Shown here in pieces: positions 1-5,473 of a stretch of DNA of 8,162 bases. Below the pieces are notes generated by a model. The model was not told the DNA's origin and ran no database searches. It saw only the letters and a list, made by a program, of their open reading frames with translations. The stretch comes from Rubrobacter sp. (GTDB taxonomy: Bacteria; Actinomycetota; Rubrobacteria; Rubrobacterales; Rubrobacteraceae): assembly GCA_020253895.1 (NCBI GenBank), contig JADDKG010000255.1, positions 1 to 8,162 of the forward strand, given 5' to 3'. A program made the position numbers and the translations under genes. Position 1 is the stretch's first letter. Each line of letters opens with the position of its first letter.

Positions 1-609
1 CACCTCGTCGAGGTCGTGGGAGATAAAGACCACCGAGGCGCCCTCCCGACGCACCTCCCGCACCGCGTCGAGCAGCTCCCGGCGGGTGGCCGGGTCGAGC
101 CCGGCGGTGGGCTCGTCGAGCACCAGGACCTCCGGCTCCATGGCGAGCACCCCGGCTATGGCCACCCGGCGCTTCTCCCCTCCGGAGAGGGCGTAGGGGG
201 AGCGGCCGGCCAGGTGCGCAGCCCCGAGCCTGCCCAGCGCCCGGCGTACCCGCCGCCGCACCTCCTCCCCGGAGAGCCCCATCCGGCGCGGGGCGAAGGC
301 CACGTCCTCCTCGACGGTCGCCGCGAACAGGGCCGCCTCGGGAAACTGGAAGACCAGCCCCACCCTCCGGCGCAGCTCCGGGCGCCGCATGCCGCGCGCG
401 TCCCGGCCGTCCACCAGCACCTGCCCGGAGGTGGGCTCGAGAAGCAGGTTCATGTGCTGGGCCAGGGTGCTCTTCCCGGAGCCCGTGCCGCCCACGATGC
501 CAAGGACCTCACCCGGCTCCACGGCGAGGGAGACGCCCCGCAGCGCCTCTACCGCGCGCGGCGTCCCGGGGGCGTAGACGTGCCGGACGTCCCGCAGCTC
601 CAGCCTCAC
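1..609 (-). CDS. ecfA2: ECF transporter ATPase EcfA2 (3' end cut by window edge)
   Basis: ATP-binding subunit of an energy-coupling-factor importer. With EcfA1 it would form the ATPase heterodimer on the cytoplasmic face that drives vitamin or metal uptake through EcfT and exchangeable S components. The visible 203 residues contain Walker A GGTGSGKST (40-48), Q-loop FQFPE with Gln88 (the FQFPE form is typical of EcfA2), signature LSGGEKR (141-147), Walker B LVLDEP with catalytic Glu166, and H-loop His198. The frame is open to base 1, so roughly the last quarter of the usual 280-290 residues is missing. The start is GTG, overlapping the TGA of ecfA1 by four bases (GTGA), with GGGGGAG about eight bases upstream. 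This implies translational coupling and matched amounts of the two ATPases. The substrate cannot be told from the ATPase alone. Confidence 0.9.
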   Translation of the reverse strand, partial: MRLELRDVRHVYAPGTPRAVEALRGVSLAVEPGEVLGIVGGTGSGKSTLAQHMNLLLEPTSGQVLVDGRDARGMRRPELRRRVGLVFQFPEAALFAATVEEDVAFAPRRMGLSGEEVRRRVRRALGRLGAAHLAGRSPYALSGGEKRRVAIAGVLAMEPEVLVLDEPTAGLDPATRRELLDAVREVRREGASVVFISHDLDEV

Positions 610-1454
610 CGGGTCCGCTCCCCCGCCCGCGAGAGCACCTCGGCGGCGAGCCCCTCCGGGGTCGTGCGCGCCGGGAGGCCTAGCTCCCGGGCCATCCGCA
701 GCAGCGGCGGCAGCACCAGCCGGTTCTCCTCGAGCAGGGCTTCGCCGGCGAAGAGCTCACCGGGCGGAAGGTCGGCCACGAGGCGTCCCCCGTTGAGCAC
801 CAGCACCCGGTCGGCCGTCGCGAGCTCGTCCAGGTGGTGGGTGACGTGCAGGACGGTCTTTGATCCCCGCAGCCGCTGCAGCCGCTCCAGCACCTCCCGG
901 CGCCCCGGGGCGTCGAGCATGGCGGTGGGCTCGTCGAGGGCGAGGATCTCCGGCTCCACCGCGAGCACCCCGGCCAGGGCGACCCGCTGCTTCTCCCCGC
1001 CGGAGAGGGTGTGAACCTCCCGGCGCTCGTAGCCCTCCAGGCCCACCGCCCGCAGGGCCTCCCGGACCCGGGACCTCATCTCCTCCCGCGGGACGCCGAG
1101 GTTCTCCAGGCCGAAGGCCACGTCGTCCTCAACAAACGGCGCGACCAGCCCGTTGTCCGGGTTCTGGAAGAGCACCCCCACCCGCCGGCGCACCTCGTAG
1201 GGCTCGGCTGACGGGTCGCGACCGGCCACGAGCAGCCGCCCGGAGCCCGGCCTCAGCAGGCCGTTCAGGAGCCGGACGAGGGTGGACTTGCCCCCGCCGT
1301 TCGGGCCCACCACGCCCACGTACTCCCCCTGCCCCACCGCGAAGGAAAGCCCCCGGAGGGCAGGACTCTCCGCACCGGGGTAGGAGAAGCAGACCCCCTC
1401 CGCGAGAACGGCAAGGGGCCCGTCCGGGCGGGCCCCCCTCTTCTCCGCGGGCAA
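606..1454 (-). CDS. ecfA1: ECF transporter ATPase EcfA1
   Basis: Complete 282-residue ABC ATPase, usual length for EcfA1 (CbiO family), the partner of the downstream EcfA2. Motifs in order: Walker A GPNGGGKST (50-58; Gly replaces the more common Ser before GKST), Q-loop FQNPD with Gln97, signature LSGGEKQ (150-156), Walker B ILALDEP with catalytic Glu175, D-loop around AMLD (178-181), and H-loop His206. FQNPDN and the following VEDDVAFGLEN are characteristic of EcfA1 rather than EcfA2. The start is TTG at 1454. Upstream in the same frame there are only nine sense codons before the TAG that ends rplQ, with no ATG or GTG, and no other start occurs before the conserved FSYPG region. The ribosome site is weak (ACGGGA). 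Location after rplQ makes its expression likely to depend on the ribosomal operon. Family assignment is secure; cargo is unknown. Confidence 0.93.
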   Translation of the reverse strand: MPAEKRGARPDGPLAVLAEGVCFSYPGAESPALRGLSFAVGQGEYVGVVGPNGGGKSTLVRLLNGLLRPGSGRLLVAGRDPSAEPYEVRRRVGVLFQNPDNGLVAPFVEDDVAFGLENLGVPREEMRSRVREALRAVGLEGYERREVHTLSGGEKQRVALAGVLAVEPEILALDEPTAMLDAPGRREVLERLQRLRGSKTVLHVTHHLDELATADRVLVLNGGRLVADLPPGELFAGEALLEENRLVLPPLLRMARELGLPARTTPEGLAAEVLSRAGERTR

Positions 1455-1481
1455 CGGCTGTCCCGTGCGGCCCCCTACCGG

Positions 1482-1847
1482 CTACTCCACCCGGTGGTTC
1501 ACCAGCTCCAGATACACCTGCTGGGCGCCGTCGCCCTGCCGGGGGCCCAGCTTCAGGATCCTGGTATACCCCGAGGTCCGGTCGTCCAGGTCCGGGGCCA
1601 CCTCCTCGAAGAGGTGCCGGACCACCCGCTTGTCCTTCAGGATCTTCACCGCCTGCCGGCGGGCGTGCAGGTCGTCCCGCTTGGCGGTGTTGATCAGGTG
1701 GTCCACCACCCCCCGGACCTCCTTGGCCTTGGCCTCGGTGGTCCTTATCCGGCCGTGCTGTATGAGCTGGCCCGCCATCGTGCCCAGCATAAGCTTGCGG
1801 TGGGCGGCGTCGCGGCCGAGCTTGCGTCCTCTCTTGGCGTGCCTCAT
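1482..1847 (-). CDS. rplQ: 50S ribosomal protein L17
   Basis: Ribosomal large-subunit protein that sits near the exit of the nascent-peptide tunnel. The 121 residues cover the standard bacterial length. The N terminus MRHAKRGRKLGRDAAHRK and the following LGTMAGQLI..GRIRTTEAKAKEVR are the conserved L17 core that contacts 23S rRNA. The C-terminal part GYTRILKLGPRQGDGA..VYLELV is the usual beta segment. The ATG overlaps the TGA of rpoA by four bases (ATGA), so ribosomes can pass directly from alpha subunit to L17. The TAG stop lies in the same frame as ecfA1, 27 bases before its start. Recognition is unambiguous. Confidence 0.98.
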   Translation of the reverse strand: MRHAKRGRKLGRDAAHRKLMLGTMAGQLIQHGRIRTTEAKAKEVRGVVDHLINTAKRDDLHARRQAVKILKDKRVVRHLFEEVAPDLDDRTSGYTRILKLGPRQGDGAQQVYLELVNHRVE

Positions 1848-2785
1848 TCCCTACCACTCTCCAGGGTGTACCCGTACTCCTCCAGCTTCGAGCGGATCTC
1901 GTCCACGCTCTTCATCCCCAGGTTGCGGATGTTCATGAGCTCCTCCTCGGTCATCGTGGCAAGCTGCCCGATGGTGTCCACCCCCTCGCGCTTGAGACAG
2001 TTGTAGGAGCGGACGGTGAGCTCCAGGTCCTCTATCGGGCGCTCGTCGGTGATGACCGGCCGGCCGGCGCCCCGGCCCGGCTCCTCGTCAGCCCCGGAAC
2101 CCTGGTACCCCTCGGCGAAGAGCCCGAAGAAATCTATGAGCTTCCGGGAGGCCTCCCGGAGCGCCTCCCGCGGGCCGATGCGCCCGTCGGTGAAGACCTC
2201 CAGGGTCAGGGCGTCCAGGTCCACCCGCGCCCCGGCGCGGGTCTCGGAGACCCGGTACTGCACCTTCTCCACCGGCGAGAACAGGGAGTCCACGGCGATC
2301 ACCCCGATTGGGTCGGCTTCGCTCTTGTTCTGCTCGGCGGGGACGTAACCCTGCCCGCGCTCCACGGTCAGGGTCATGTCCAGGTGCCCGCCCTCGGAGA
2401 GGCTGGCGATGTAGGCGTCGGGGTTTACCACCTCGACGTCGGCCTTCAGCTCGATGTCCGAGCCCCGCACCTCGCCCGGGCCGTCCTTCGAGATCCGCAG
2501 CTCTATCGGCTCGTCGCGCTCCAGGCGGAACTTAAGCTGCTTTATGTTGAGGATGATGTCCACCACGTCCTCGCGGACGCCCTCGATGGTCGAGAACTCG
2601 TGCTGGACGCCCTCGATCCTCAGCTTGGTCACCGCGGCCCCGGGCAGCCCGGAGAGCATCACCCGCCGCAAGGCGTTGCCCAAAGTGTGCCCCAGGCCCC
2701 GGGGCAGCGGCTCGGCCACAAAGATACCGTGCCGCTCGTCCTCTTCCTCCACCCTGAAACGGGGGGGTGCCACATCCAACATCAT
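1844..2785 (-). CDS. rpoA: DNA-directed RNA polymerase subunit alpha
   Basis: Alpha subunit, which dimerises to nucleate assembly of RNA polymerase and whose C-terminal domain reads UP elements and activators. The 313 residues are a full-length protein. The N-terminal domain spans about 1-228, with the dimerisation/assembly segment LPRGLGHTLGNALRRVMLSG (27-46). A linker rich in Gly, Glu and Pro runs about 228-246. The C-terminal domain (about 249-313) has VRSYNCLKREGV and NIRNLGMKS; by alignment from memory, Arg259, Asn262, Cys263 and Lys292 correspond to the E. coli UP-element contacts Arg265, Asn268, Cys269 and Lys298, so DNA binding should be intact. Two ATGs are adjacent (2785 and 2782). 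The first is used here, with AGGTGGTAGG just upstream. Its TGA overlaps rplQ. A 37-base gap separates it from rpsD, with no terminator visible. Confidence 0.98.
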   Translation of the reverse strand: MMLDVAPPRFRVEEEDERHGIFVAEPLPRGLGHTLGNALRRVMLSGLPGAAVTKLRIEGVQHEFSTIEGVREDVVDIILNIKQLKFRLERDEPIELRISKDGPGEVRGSDIELKADVEVVNPDAYIASLSEGGHLDMTLTVERGQGYVPAEQNKSEADPIGVIAVDSLFSPVEKVQYRVSETRAGARVDLDALTLEVFTDGRIGPREALREASRKLIDFFGLFAEGYQGSGADEEPGRGAGRPVITDERPIEDLELTVRSYNCLKREGVDTIGQLATMTEEELMNIRNLGMKSVDEIRSKLEEYGYTLESGRE

Positions 2786-2822
2786 AAACCTACCACCTGC
2801 TCGTTCTGGAAGACTCGCTTTA

Positions 2823-3425
2823 TTACCGGCTGTAGAACTCGATGATCAGCTGCTCCTCGACGGGAGCGTCGATCTCGTCCCGGCTCGGGGTGTGCAGCAC
2901 CCGGCCGGTGAAGTTCTCGTGGTCGGCCTCCAGCCACGCCGGGACGGCCACCACCTGCTCCACGGCGTCCTGTATAGGCTGCAGGCGCCGGCTCTTCTCG
3001 CGCACCGTGATCACATCGCCCGGCTTGAGGATGGTCGAAGGGATGTTGTGCTTGCGGCCGTTGAGCAGGAAGTGCCCGTGGACCACCAGCTGCCGCGCCT
3101 GCGGACGGCTGGTGGCGAACCCCATCCGGTAGACTACGTTGTCCATCCTGAGCTCCATAAGCCGCAGCAGGTTCTCGCCGGAGACGCCCGGCTGCCGGAT
3201 GGCCTCCTTGTAGGCCCTCCGGAACTGCTTCTCGGAGACGCCGTAGTACCAGCGGGCCTTCTGCTTCTCCATCAGCCGGATGCCGTACTCGGTCTGCCGC
3301 TGGCGGTCGCGGCCGTGCTCGCCCGGCGGGTAGGGCTTCTTCTCCAGCGGGTTCTTGCGCATGCTGGAGAGCATTACCCCGGCCCGCCGGTCGCGCCGGC
3401 CTCTGGGTCCTGTGTAGCGCGCCAC
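2823..3425 (-). CDS. rpsD: 30S ribosomal protein S4, cysteine-free form
   Basis: Primary 16S rRNA-binding protein that nucleates 30S 5'-domain assembly and helps maintain decoding accuracy. The 200 residues begin MARYTGP and end EQLIIEFYSR, both classic. The S4 RNA-binding domain runs about 92-155, with RLDNVVYR-like LRMDNVVYRMGF and RQLVVHGHFLLNGR. The N-terminal zinc-binding cysteines seen in C+ S4 proteins such as Thermus are absent; there is no Cys in the whole protein, so this is a C- S4. The start is GTG, chosen because it gives the canonical N terminus and no alternative ATG or GTG lies upstream in frame within the gap. In many bacteria S4 represses its own operon. Here the 60-base gap from rpsK is the only sizeable leader close to the gene. 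Confidence 0.98.
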   Translation of the reverse strand: MARYTGPRGRRDRRAGVMLSSMRKNPLEKKPYPPGEHGRDRQRQTEYGIRLMEKQKARWYYGVSEKQFRRAYKEAIRQPGVSGENLLRLMELRMDNVVYRMGFATSRPQARQLVVHGHFLLNGRKHNIPSTILKPGDVITVREKSRRLQPIQDAVEQVVAVPAWLEADHENFTGRVLHTPSRDEIDAPVEEQLIIEFYSR

Positions 3426-3485
3426 TTCTCCCTGATACCTCCTGAAAAAGCCTCTCTCGGTGCCTCTTGCCCGGTTCTCTCTGCC
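3426..3485 (-). promoter_or_regulatory. rpsK-rpsD intergenic leader with two Shine-Dalgarno-like sites
   Basis: Sixty bases between the TAG of rpsK and the GTG of rpsD. The transcribed strand is strongly purine-rich, with repeated GAGAG and GAGGC elements. A strong AGGAGG (3438-3443) lies 12 bases from the GTG, longer than ideal, and a second GGGAG (3428-3432) lies only two bases from it. A TTTTT run precedes AGGAGG, but I find no stem before it, so it is not a terminator. Whether it is a site of S4 autoregulation is inference only. Confidence 0.4.
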
Positions 3486-3893
3486 CTAGCCCCGGCGCCG
3501 CTTGGGCGGCCTGCAGCCATTGTGCGGCTGGCCGGTGACGTCCTTTATGGAGAGGACCTCTATGCCCATCGCCTGGAATGTCCTGGCCGCCATGTCGCGG
3601 CCCGAGCCATGCCCCTTGACCTGGATGTCCACCCGCTTGACGCCGTGCTCCATGGCCTTGTTGGCCGCGCTCTCGGCGGTCATCTGGGCGGCGTACGGGG
3701 TGCTCTTCCGGCTCCCCTTGAAGCCCATGGAGCCTGCGGACTCCCAAGCTATGACGTTGCCCTCCTGGTCGGTCACCGAGATGATGGTGTTGTTGAAGGA
3801 GCTCTTTATGTGGACCACGGCGGTGGAGATGTTCTTCCGAACCTTCCGCCGCGACCTGCTGCCCCTGGCCCGCTGCTGACGCTGCCTGCCCAT
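3486..3893 (-). CDS. rpsK: 30S ribosomal protein S11
   Basis: Small-subunit platform protein that binds 16S rRNA near the 3' major domain and contacts the mRNA exit region. The 135 residues include an N-terminal basic tail (1-20), then [22 protein letters not shown] (21-42), the [17 protein letters not shown] segment (54-70), [16 protein letters not shown] (92-107) and the conserved C terminus [11 protein letters not shown]. Length is slightly above the common 127-130 because of the basic tail. The ATG follows directly after the TAG of rpsM with no spacer. Its ribosome-binding site GGGAGG is embedded in the last S13 codons, so the two are translationally linked. Confidence 0.98.
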   Translation of the reverse strand: MGRQRQQRARGSRSRRKVRKNISTAVVHIKSSFNNTIISVTDQEGNVIAWESAGSMGFKGSRKSTPYAAQMTAESAANKAMEHGVKRVDIQVKGHGSGRDMAARTFQAMGIEVLSIKDVTGQPHNGCRPPKRRRG

Positions 3894-4262
3894 CTACTTC
3901 TTCCTCCCGCCTATGGCCGGACGCGGCCCCTTGCGCTGCCGGGCGTTGGTCTTCGTCCGCTGCCCGCGCACCGGCAGGCCCCGGCGGTGCCGGATGCCCC
4001 GGTAGCAGCCGATGTCCATGAGCCGCCGTATGTTCTGGTTGACCTCGCGCTTGAGGTCGCCCTCGACCCTCAGGTTCTCGTCGATGTACCGCCGCAGGGC
4101 CGCTATCTCACCCTCGGCGAGGTCCCGGACCTTGGTGTCCGGGTCCACCCCTGTCTCCCTGAGGATGCGGCGGGCCGTCGAACGGCCGATGCCGTAGATG
4201 TAGGTGAGGGCCACCTCTATCCTCTTCTCCCTGGGCAGGTCTACGCCGGCTATCCTGGCCAT
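3894..4262 (-). CDS. rpsM: 30S ribosomal protein S13
   Basis: 30S head protein that bridges to the 50S subunit and touches the P-site tRNA through its C-terminal tail. The 122 residues start [14 protein letters not shown]. They carry the helix-two-turn-helix [12 protein letters not shown] (23-34), the signature [21 protein letters not shown] (88-108, given here as a family hallmark) and the basic tail ending GGRKK. The ATG is only six bases after the rpmJ stop, with AGGGGTAGG upstream overlapping the end of rpmJ. This leaves no room for the long pseudoknot leader through which S4 controls the E. coli alpha operon at rpsM. Confidence 0.98.
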   Translation of the reverse strand: MARIAGVDLPREKRIEVALTYIYGIGRSTARRILRETGVDPDTKVRDLAEGEIAALRRYIDENLRVEGDLKREVNQNIRRLMDIGCYRGIRHRRGLPVRGQRTKTNARQRKGPRPAIGGRKK

Positions 4263-4268
4263 GACAGC

Positions 4269-4382
4269 CTACCCCTGCCTCTGCTTGTGCCGCGGGTTGG
4301 AGCAGATCACCCGCACCACGCCGCGGCGCCGGATGACCCTGCAGCGCTCACAGATGGGCTTCACGCTCGCTCTCACCTTCAT
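4269..4382 (-). CDS. rpmJ: 50S ribosomal protein L36, zinc-binding form
   Basis: Smallest ribosomal protein, bound to 23S rRNA. I read it by hand: 37 codons from ATG at 4382 to TAG at 4269, beginning [14 protein letters not shown] and ending RHKQRQG. The zinc ligands Cys11, Cys14, Cys27 and His32 are all present, so this is the C+ (zinc-containing) form. AGAGGGAG lies about eight bases upstream of the ATG. It sits 26 bases after infA and six before rpsM, the usual infA-rpmJ-rpsM order. Confidence 0.97.
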   Translation of the reverse strand: MKVRASVKPICERCRVIRRRGVVRVICSNPRHKQRQG

Positions 4383-4408
4383 ACACAACGCTCCCTCTGT
4401 TCGCCGTT

Positions 4409-4630
4409 CTAGTTTCTGTACCTGTAGGTGATGCGCCCCCGGCTCAGGTCATAGGGTGAAAGCTCCACCTTCACCCGGTCTCCGGGCAGGATCCGGATGT
4501 AGTTCATCCGCATCTTGCCCGAGATGTGGGCCAAAACGTTGTGCCCGTTGTCGAGCTCCACCCTGAACTGGGTGTTGGGCAGAGCCTCGGTTACGGTGCC
4601 TTCAACCTCTATGACGTCTTCTTTAGCCAA
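4409..4630 (-). CDS. infA: Translation initiation factor IF-1, TTG start
   Basis: IF-1 binds the 30S A site with IF2 and IF3 during initiation. The 73 residues form one OB fold: [13 protein letters not shown], then FRVELDNGH (22-30), [19 protein letters not shown] (33-51) and [16 protein letters not shown] (55-70). The length is standard. The start must be TTG: reading upstream in frame, a TGA stop occurs four codons before it and no ATG or GTG lies between, while MAKED is the family N terminus. AGGAGG lies upstream, but with only three bases between GGAGG and the TTG, a tight spacing. A seven-codon ORF overlaps the start by eight bases. Confidence 0.97.
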   Translation of the reverse strand: MAKEDVIEVEGTVTEALPNTQFRVELDNGHNVLAHISGKMRMNYIRILPGDRVKVELSPYDLSRGRITYRYRN

Positions 4631-4646
4631 GGACCTCCTCTTTCAT
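4623..4646 (-). other. Seven-codon mini-ORF overlapping infA start
   Basis: ATG at 4646 opens a frame encoding MKEEVLG and ending in TAA at 4623, eight bases inside infA but in a different frame. The infA Shine-Dalgarno (4633-4639) lies inside it, so ribosomes translating it would clear or reload at the infA TTG. It could be a coupling leader or chance. The ATG has no well-spaced ribosome site of its own: the nearest GGAGG is 13 bases upstream and lies partly in the inverted repeat. Confidence 0.25.
4633..4639 (-). promoter_or_regulatory. Ribosome binding site deciding the infA TTG start
   Basis: AGGAGGT on the minus strand, with only three bases between GGAGG and the TTG codon at 4630. The match to anti-Shine-Dalgarno is strong but the spacing is shorter than usual. 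Confidence 0.6.
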
Positions 4647-4660
4647 CAGGGATACACGAC

Positions 4661-4677
4661 CTCCGGGACGGCCGGAG
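4661..4677 (-). repeat. Perfect inverted repeat (hairpin) in the infA leader
   Basis: On the minus strand, CTCCGG, a five-base loop CCGTC, then CCGGAG form a six-base-pair GC-rich stem. It is not followed by a T run on the minus strand, so it is not an intrinsic terminator. Its 3' arm overlaps a GGAGGTC copy (4658-4664), a second occurrence of the motif that precedes the infA start (4632-4638). It lies within the untranslated map-infA gap. Confidence 0.45.
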
Positions 4678-4689
4678 CCAAACGGGTAT

Positions 4690-4717
4690 ATTATCACGCC
4701 GACGCCGCCTCTCCCAA
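4690..4717 (-). promoter_or_regulatory. Candidate sigma-70-type promoter upstream of infA
   Basis: On the minus strand TTGGGA (4712-4717) is separated by 16 bases from GATAAT (4690-4695). That is four of six matches to TTGACA and five of six to TATAAT with acceptable spacing, in an AT-rich island unusual for this window. It lies over the end of map and would start a transcript about 50 bases before infA, giving the alpha operon its own promoter. Identified by eye only. Confidence 0.4.
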
Positions 4718-5473
4718 CCCCTCGTCCTCGACGGTGAGCACCCAAGGTCCTTCCTCGGTGACGGCCACGGTGTGCTCGAAGTGGGCGGCAAGCGAGCCGT
4801 CGGCGGTGTAGATGGACCAGCCGTCGCGCTCGTCTATCCGGATCTCGTAGGTGCCGAGCGTGATCATGGGCTCTATGGCGAAGGTCATCCCGGGGAGCAG
4901 GCGTGGCCCGGTGCCGGGACGGCCGTAGTTGGGGATCTGGGGGTCCTCGTGCATCTTGCGGCCCACCCCGTGGGAGACGAGGTCGCGCACCACCCCGTAG
5001 CCCTCGGGCTCGGCAACGGACTGGATTGCATGCCCGATATCCCCCAGCCGATGTCCCACCCGGACCTGGGGGATCGCGGCCTCCAGGCAGCGCCGGGTCA
5101 CATCCAGAAGCATCCTGGCCTCCTCGGAGACCTCGCCCACCGGCACGGTCGTCGCGCTGTCGGTGACGAAGCCCTCGAAGCGGACGCCCACGTCCAGCGA
5201 GATGATGTCCCCCTCCTTCAACCGGTAGGGGCCGGGAATCCCGTGCACGATCATCGAGTTGGGCGAGGCGCAGATGGAGGCCGGAAACCCCTGGTAGCCC
5301 TTGAACTCCGGCTTGCCTCCGGAGGAGTAGATGAACTCCTCGGCGAGCTCGTCCAGCTCGCGGGTGCTCACGCCCGGGCGGGCGTTCTCGGCGAGCAGCC
5401 GCAGGCAGGCGGCGGTGATCCTGCCCCCCTCCCGCATAGCCTCCAGCTCCGCCCTGCTCTTCCGGACGATCAA
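4694..5473 (-). CDS. map: Methionine aminopeptidase type I
   Basis: Removes the initiator Met from nascent proteins after deformylation. The 259 residues are the length of a type Ia enzyme without an N-terminal extension. The pita-bread fold metal ligands are all visible: Asp94 (ISLDVG), Asp105 (FVTDSA), His168 (SHGVG), Glu201 (IEPM) and Glu233 (HFEHTV). Further active-site histidines are His77 (VHGIP) and His175 (MHEDP). The start is TTG at 5473, overlapping the adk TGA by four bases (TTGA), with GGGGGAGG (5481-5488) seven bases upstream. The ATG at 5480 is in another frame and abuts the GGAGG with no spacing. The gene ends in tandem stops TGA TAA, and the candidate infA promoter lies at its end. 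Confidence 0.97.
   Translation of the reverse strand: MIVRKSRAELEAMREGGRITAACLRLLAENARPGVSTRELDELAEEFIYSSGGKPEFKGYQGFPASICASPNSMIVHGIPGPYRLKEGDIISLDVGVRFEGFVTDSATTVPVGEVSEEARMLLDVTRRCLEAAIPQVRVGHRLGDIGHAIQSVAEPEGYGVVRDLVSHGVGRKMHEDPQIPNYGRPGTGPRLLPGMTFAIEPMITLGTYEIRIDERDGWSIYTADGSLAAHFEHTVAVTEEGPWVLTVEDEGLGEAASA

Noticed and set aside
3441..3460. A TTTTT run in the rpsK-rpsD gap as a possible terminator
   Set aside because: No complementary stem precedes it on the minus strand; the preceding GAGGC copies are direct repeats, not inverted. Downstream rpsD and rpoA belong to the same conserved operon.
2782..3747. A 321-codon minus-strand frame over rpsK and rpsD
   Set aside because: It is an out-of-frame shadow of two conserved ribosomal proteins, and its sequence is Arg/Gly/Ala-rich without domain features.
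2454..4412. A 652-codon open frame on the plus strand, antisense to rpoA, rpsD, rpsK, rpsM and rpmJ
   Set aside because: Its translation is low-complexity, rich in Pro, Leu, Ala, Gly and His, with no recognisable domain. It lies opposite five certain genes. Long antisense frames are expected in GC-rich coding DNA where third positions are nearly all G or C.
4661..4677. The map-infA hairpin as an intrinsic terminator
   Set aside because: No T-rich tract follows it on the minus strand (next bases GTCGTGTATC), and none suits it on the plus strand.
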